Below, one piece after another: positions 62,341 through 64,000 of a stretch of 64,000 nucleotides of DNA. The DNA comes from Parasalinivibrio latis (lineage in GTDB: Bacteria > Pseudomonadota > Gammaproteobacteria > Enterobacterales > Vibrionaceae). A model generated the notes under the pieces. The model was not told where the DNA came from and did not search any database. It saw nothing but the letters and a program-made list of their open reading frames with translations. The DNA is taken from the NCBI RefSeq assembly GCF_036825535.1, contig NZ_CP098813.1, positions 434,001 to 498,000 of the forward strand, read 5' to 3'. Within the stretch, counting starts at the first letter, position 1; each line of letters opens with the position of its first letter. Made by a program: the position numbers and the translations under genes.

Positions 62341-63138
62341 CTACTTGAAATTCTTATCTGCGAAACGACCACCAATCAGCGTAAAGTGGCTGGTAGGGTC
62401 TTCTTCTGGGGGGATTGCTTCAATAGTTTCCAAATAGTCATCCGCACTGTCTAACGGTAAATAGCCTATTCTCTTTGCGGTTGGGTTTGACAAATTAAAC
62501 CGGCTGTTATTGGAAACACCGTAAAGAACATGGAAACCGTCGGTATTGTCTGACAGGCAGCTTTCAACCAGCCTGCAAATATCTCCGGCGCTGATCCAGG
62601 TTAAAAGATCCCGCCTGTATTCAGGTTTGTCCTGGAAATTAAAAATCCGCAATGCATAACCATTTACCCCCTCTTTGACGCACTTCAGCCTTAGTAGTTC
62701 TTCGCCAGCCACTTTGCTGAACCCGTAAAGGCTGTCGGCCTGGGTTGACATCGACTCGGTGAAACACGCATCCGCTTTGTAAAGGCCAATAGCGTGAACC
62801 GAACTTGCGTAGACGATTTTTTTCACTCCGGATTGAACAGCCAAATCCAAAACGTTTTGGGTTCCTATGACATTTAAGTCAAGCACCGTTGCCCAATCCT
62901 GACTGTTTGGTGTTCCAGCCAGGTGAACCACCACATCAATGTTCTCAAAACACTCTTCGAGGCTTTTCGTGTCAGTAATGTCAGCCGGACAATACCGCTC
63001 TTCCTCAGTCACATCCAATTCTGGAAAGATATCGGTCAGAATCAGGTTAAAGCGGCTTTTATCGAGCCCCTGACGCAGTGCTTTGCCTATTCTGCCGGCC
63101 GCACCGGTAATAAGGACATTAGTCTTACATGTAACCAA
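62341..63138 (-). CDS. NAD-dependent epimerase/uronate dehydrogenase-like SDR
   Basis: A 265-residue extended SDR: N-V-L-I-T-G-A-A-G-R-I-G near 7-18, S-S-V-H-A-I-G near 111, Y-G-F-S-K near 138-142. The short length and pattern fit uronate dehydrogenases, which oxidise galacturonate or glucuronate to the aldarolactone. The start is TTG with GAGGGACCAACG upstream; no ATG in frame is better placed. Between the RraA-like gene (19 bp upstream) and the lactonase (60 bp downstream). Confidence 0.85.
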   Translation of the reverse strand: MVTCKTNVLITGAAGRIGKALRQGLDKSRFNLILTDIFPELDVTEEERYCPADITDTKSLEECFENIDVVVHLAGTPNSQDWATVLDLNVIGTQNVLDLAVQSGVKKIVYASSVHAIGLYKADACFTESMSTQADSLYGFSKVAGEELLRLKCVKEGVNGYALRIFNFQDKPEYRRDLLTWISAGDICRLVESCLSDNTDGFHVLYGVSNNSRFNLSNPTAKRIGYLPLDSADDYLETIEAIPPEEDPTSHFTLIGGRFADKNFK

Positions 63139-63157
63139 CGTTGGTCCCTCTGATCAG

Positions 63158-63907
63158 TTACTGATGAGATGAATCTTGTTGTTCAAGAAATGACTGGTAA
63201 GCCGCCCGCGTTTCTTCGTTCGGCGGGTAGAGTCCAATGACCGCGCTACCTTCCTCGACACGCCTTTTTACATACTCTTCAAATTTCTCCATCGCAACGG
63301 CTTCACCGGCAATGTCATCAGCAATCGCTTGTGGGATAACAATGATCCCATCGCCATCACCCACAAGGACATCCCCTGGGTAAACGGGCACACCACCACA
63401 GCCAATCGGAACATTAATATCCACTGCATGGTGTTTGGTTAAATTTGTAGGGGCACTGGGTTTGGCACAGAAAACCGGCATATCCAATTCTGATGCGTCT
63501 GCTGCGTCCCTTACACCGGCATCTGAGACAAACCCCGCACAATTTCTGTATTGTAGTCTTGCAAGCAAGATGCTTCCTGCACTCGCTGCACTGGCGTCCT
63601 GCCTGCAATCAGAGACCAGAACCTTACCTGCCGGTACGTTTTCAACAGCAACGCGTTGTGGATGGGCGGGATCTTTGAATGCTTCAACAGTATCAATATC
63701 TTCACGGGCAGGGATATAGCGCAAGGTGAAAGCCTGCCCGACCATTTGTATGTCCCGACGGTTAAGCCTGGAGACCCCCTGAATGTAGGTATTCCGGTAA
63801 CCTCTTTTAAGAAGCAGTGTATGGAGAGTCGGTGTGGCTACACCTGAAAGTTTCTGTCTGGTTTCTTCAGTCAGTACATACTCTGGCTTAAATGCAGTAT
63901 TTGTCAT
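63158..63907 (-). CDS. RraA-like/HMG-CHA aldolase-family protein
   Basis: A 249-residue protein with the RraA/HMG-aldolase patterns: G-V-A-T-P-T-L-H near 22, G-S-I-L-L-A-R-L near 112, G-V-R-D near 131, and G-D-V-L-V-G-D-G-D-G-I-I-V-I-P near 180. Some relatives cleave 4-hydroxy-4-methyl-2-oxoglutarate-type acids; others only regulate RNase E. In a sugar-acid operon an aldolase role is more likely. The ATG at 63907 has GAGGGA upstream. It is the first visible gene of the unit, and the promoter probably lies in the last 90 bases of the window. Confidence 0.8.
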   Translation of the reverse strand: MTNTAFKPEYVLTEETRQKLSGVATPTLHTLLLKRGYRNTYIQGVSRLNRRDIQMVGQAFTLRYIPAREDIDTVEAFKDPAHPQRVAVENVPAGKVLVSDCRQDASAASAGSILLARLQYRNCAGFVSDAGVRDAADASELDMPVFCAKPSAPTNLTKHHAVDINVPIGCGGVPVYPGDVLVGDGDGIIVIPQAIADDIAGEAVAMEKFEEYVKRRVEEGSAVIGLYPPNEETRAAYQSFLEQQDSSHQ

Positions 63908-64000
63908 GGTTCCCTCATCAAACGTCACCCTGGACTTCCAAACCTGTCCAAGTTGTAACCAACGATACCACTGCGACAATTACTAATCAAACAACTTTTT

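Overview
The window looks like chromosomal DNA of a marine gammaproteobacterium, most likely a Vibrionaceae member (Enterovibrio, Grimontia or Photobacterium type). The reasons are a TonB2-type operon with TtpC and a TPR protein, an EfpL/Rof pair, NupC with CRP/CytR-like sites, and a Vibrio-style inverted-repeat miniature element. The genus is an inference. No rRNA, tRNA, CRISPR array, phage or complete insertion sequence was seen.

Layout. 1-2859: the N-terminal 950 or so residues of a secreted SpvB/Rhs-like giant protein, cut by the window edge. 3209-3475: a MITE-like element. 3505-8527: an iron-transport energising operon (DUF3450-ttpC-exbB2-exbD2-tonB2-TPR) behind a Fur box. 8721-21099: a glycan and iron block with an AraC regulator, a Na+/solute symporter, a sulfatase, a TonB-dependent siderophore receptor, an orphan response regulator with Glu in place of the phosphoacceptor Asp, and a 1560-residue GH95 fucosidase-type enzyme that carries a fucose-binding F-type lectin motif. 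21149-23312: small housekeeping genes (efpL, rof) and two unknowns.

23475-52388 is the heart of the window: an almost complete purine catabolic island. Guanine is deaminated (GuaD), oxidised to urate (XdhABC), then by the membrane cytochrome-linked PuuD to hydroxyisourate, and carried through UraH, UraD, PuuE, Alc and AllA to glyoxylate and urea. Glyoxylate is assimilated by Gcl-Hyi-GarR (to glycerate) or AceB (to malate). Two purine permeases, a RutR-like TetR regulator, a GntR/FCD regulator, a Cache chemoreceptor, two c-type cytochromes, a bacterioferritin pair and an intracellular PHB depolymerase are interspersed. A near-perfect RutR-type palindrome precedes xdhA. TTGTATACAA-type operators precede puuE, gcl and aceB, so two regulons can be read directly from the sequence.

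52458-60990 is a mixed stretch: two tandem PEP-CTERM paralogues, a GIN-domain protein, an orphan pseudopilin, a small gene interrupted by a stop at codon 5, nupC, a divergent NmrA-like/LysR pair and a diguanylate cyclase. 61372-63907 is a three-gene sugar-acid operon (RraA-like protein, uronate dehydrogenase-like SDR, SMP-30 lactonase) whose promoter and possible further genes lie at or beyond the right edge.
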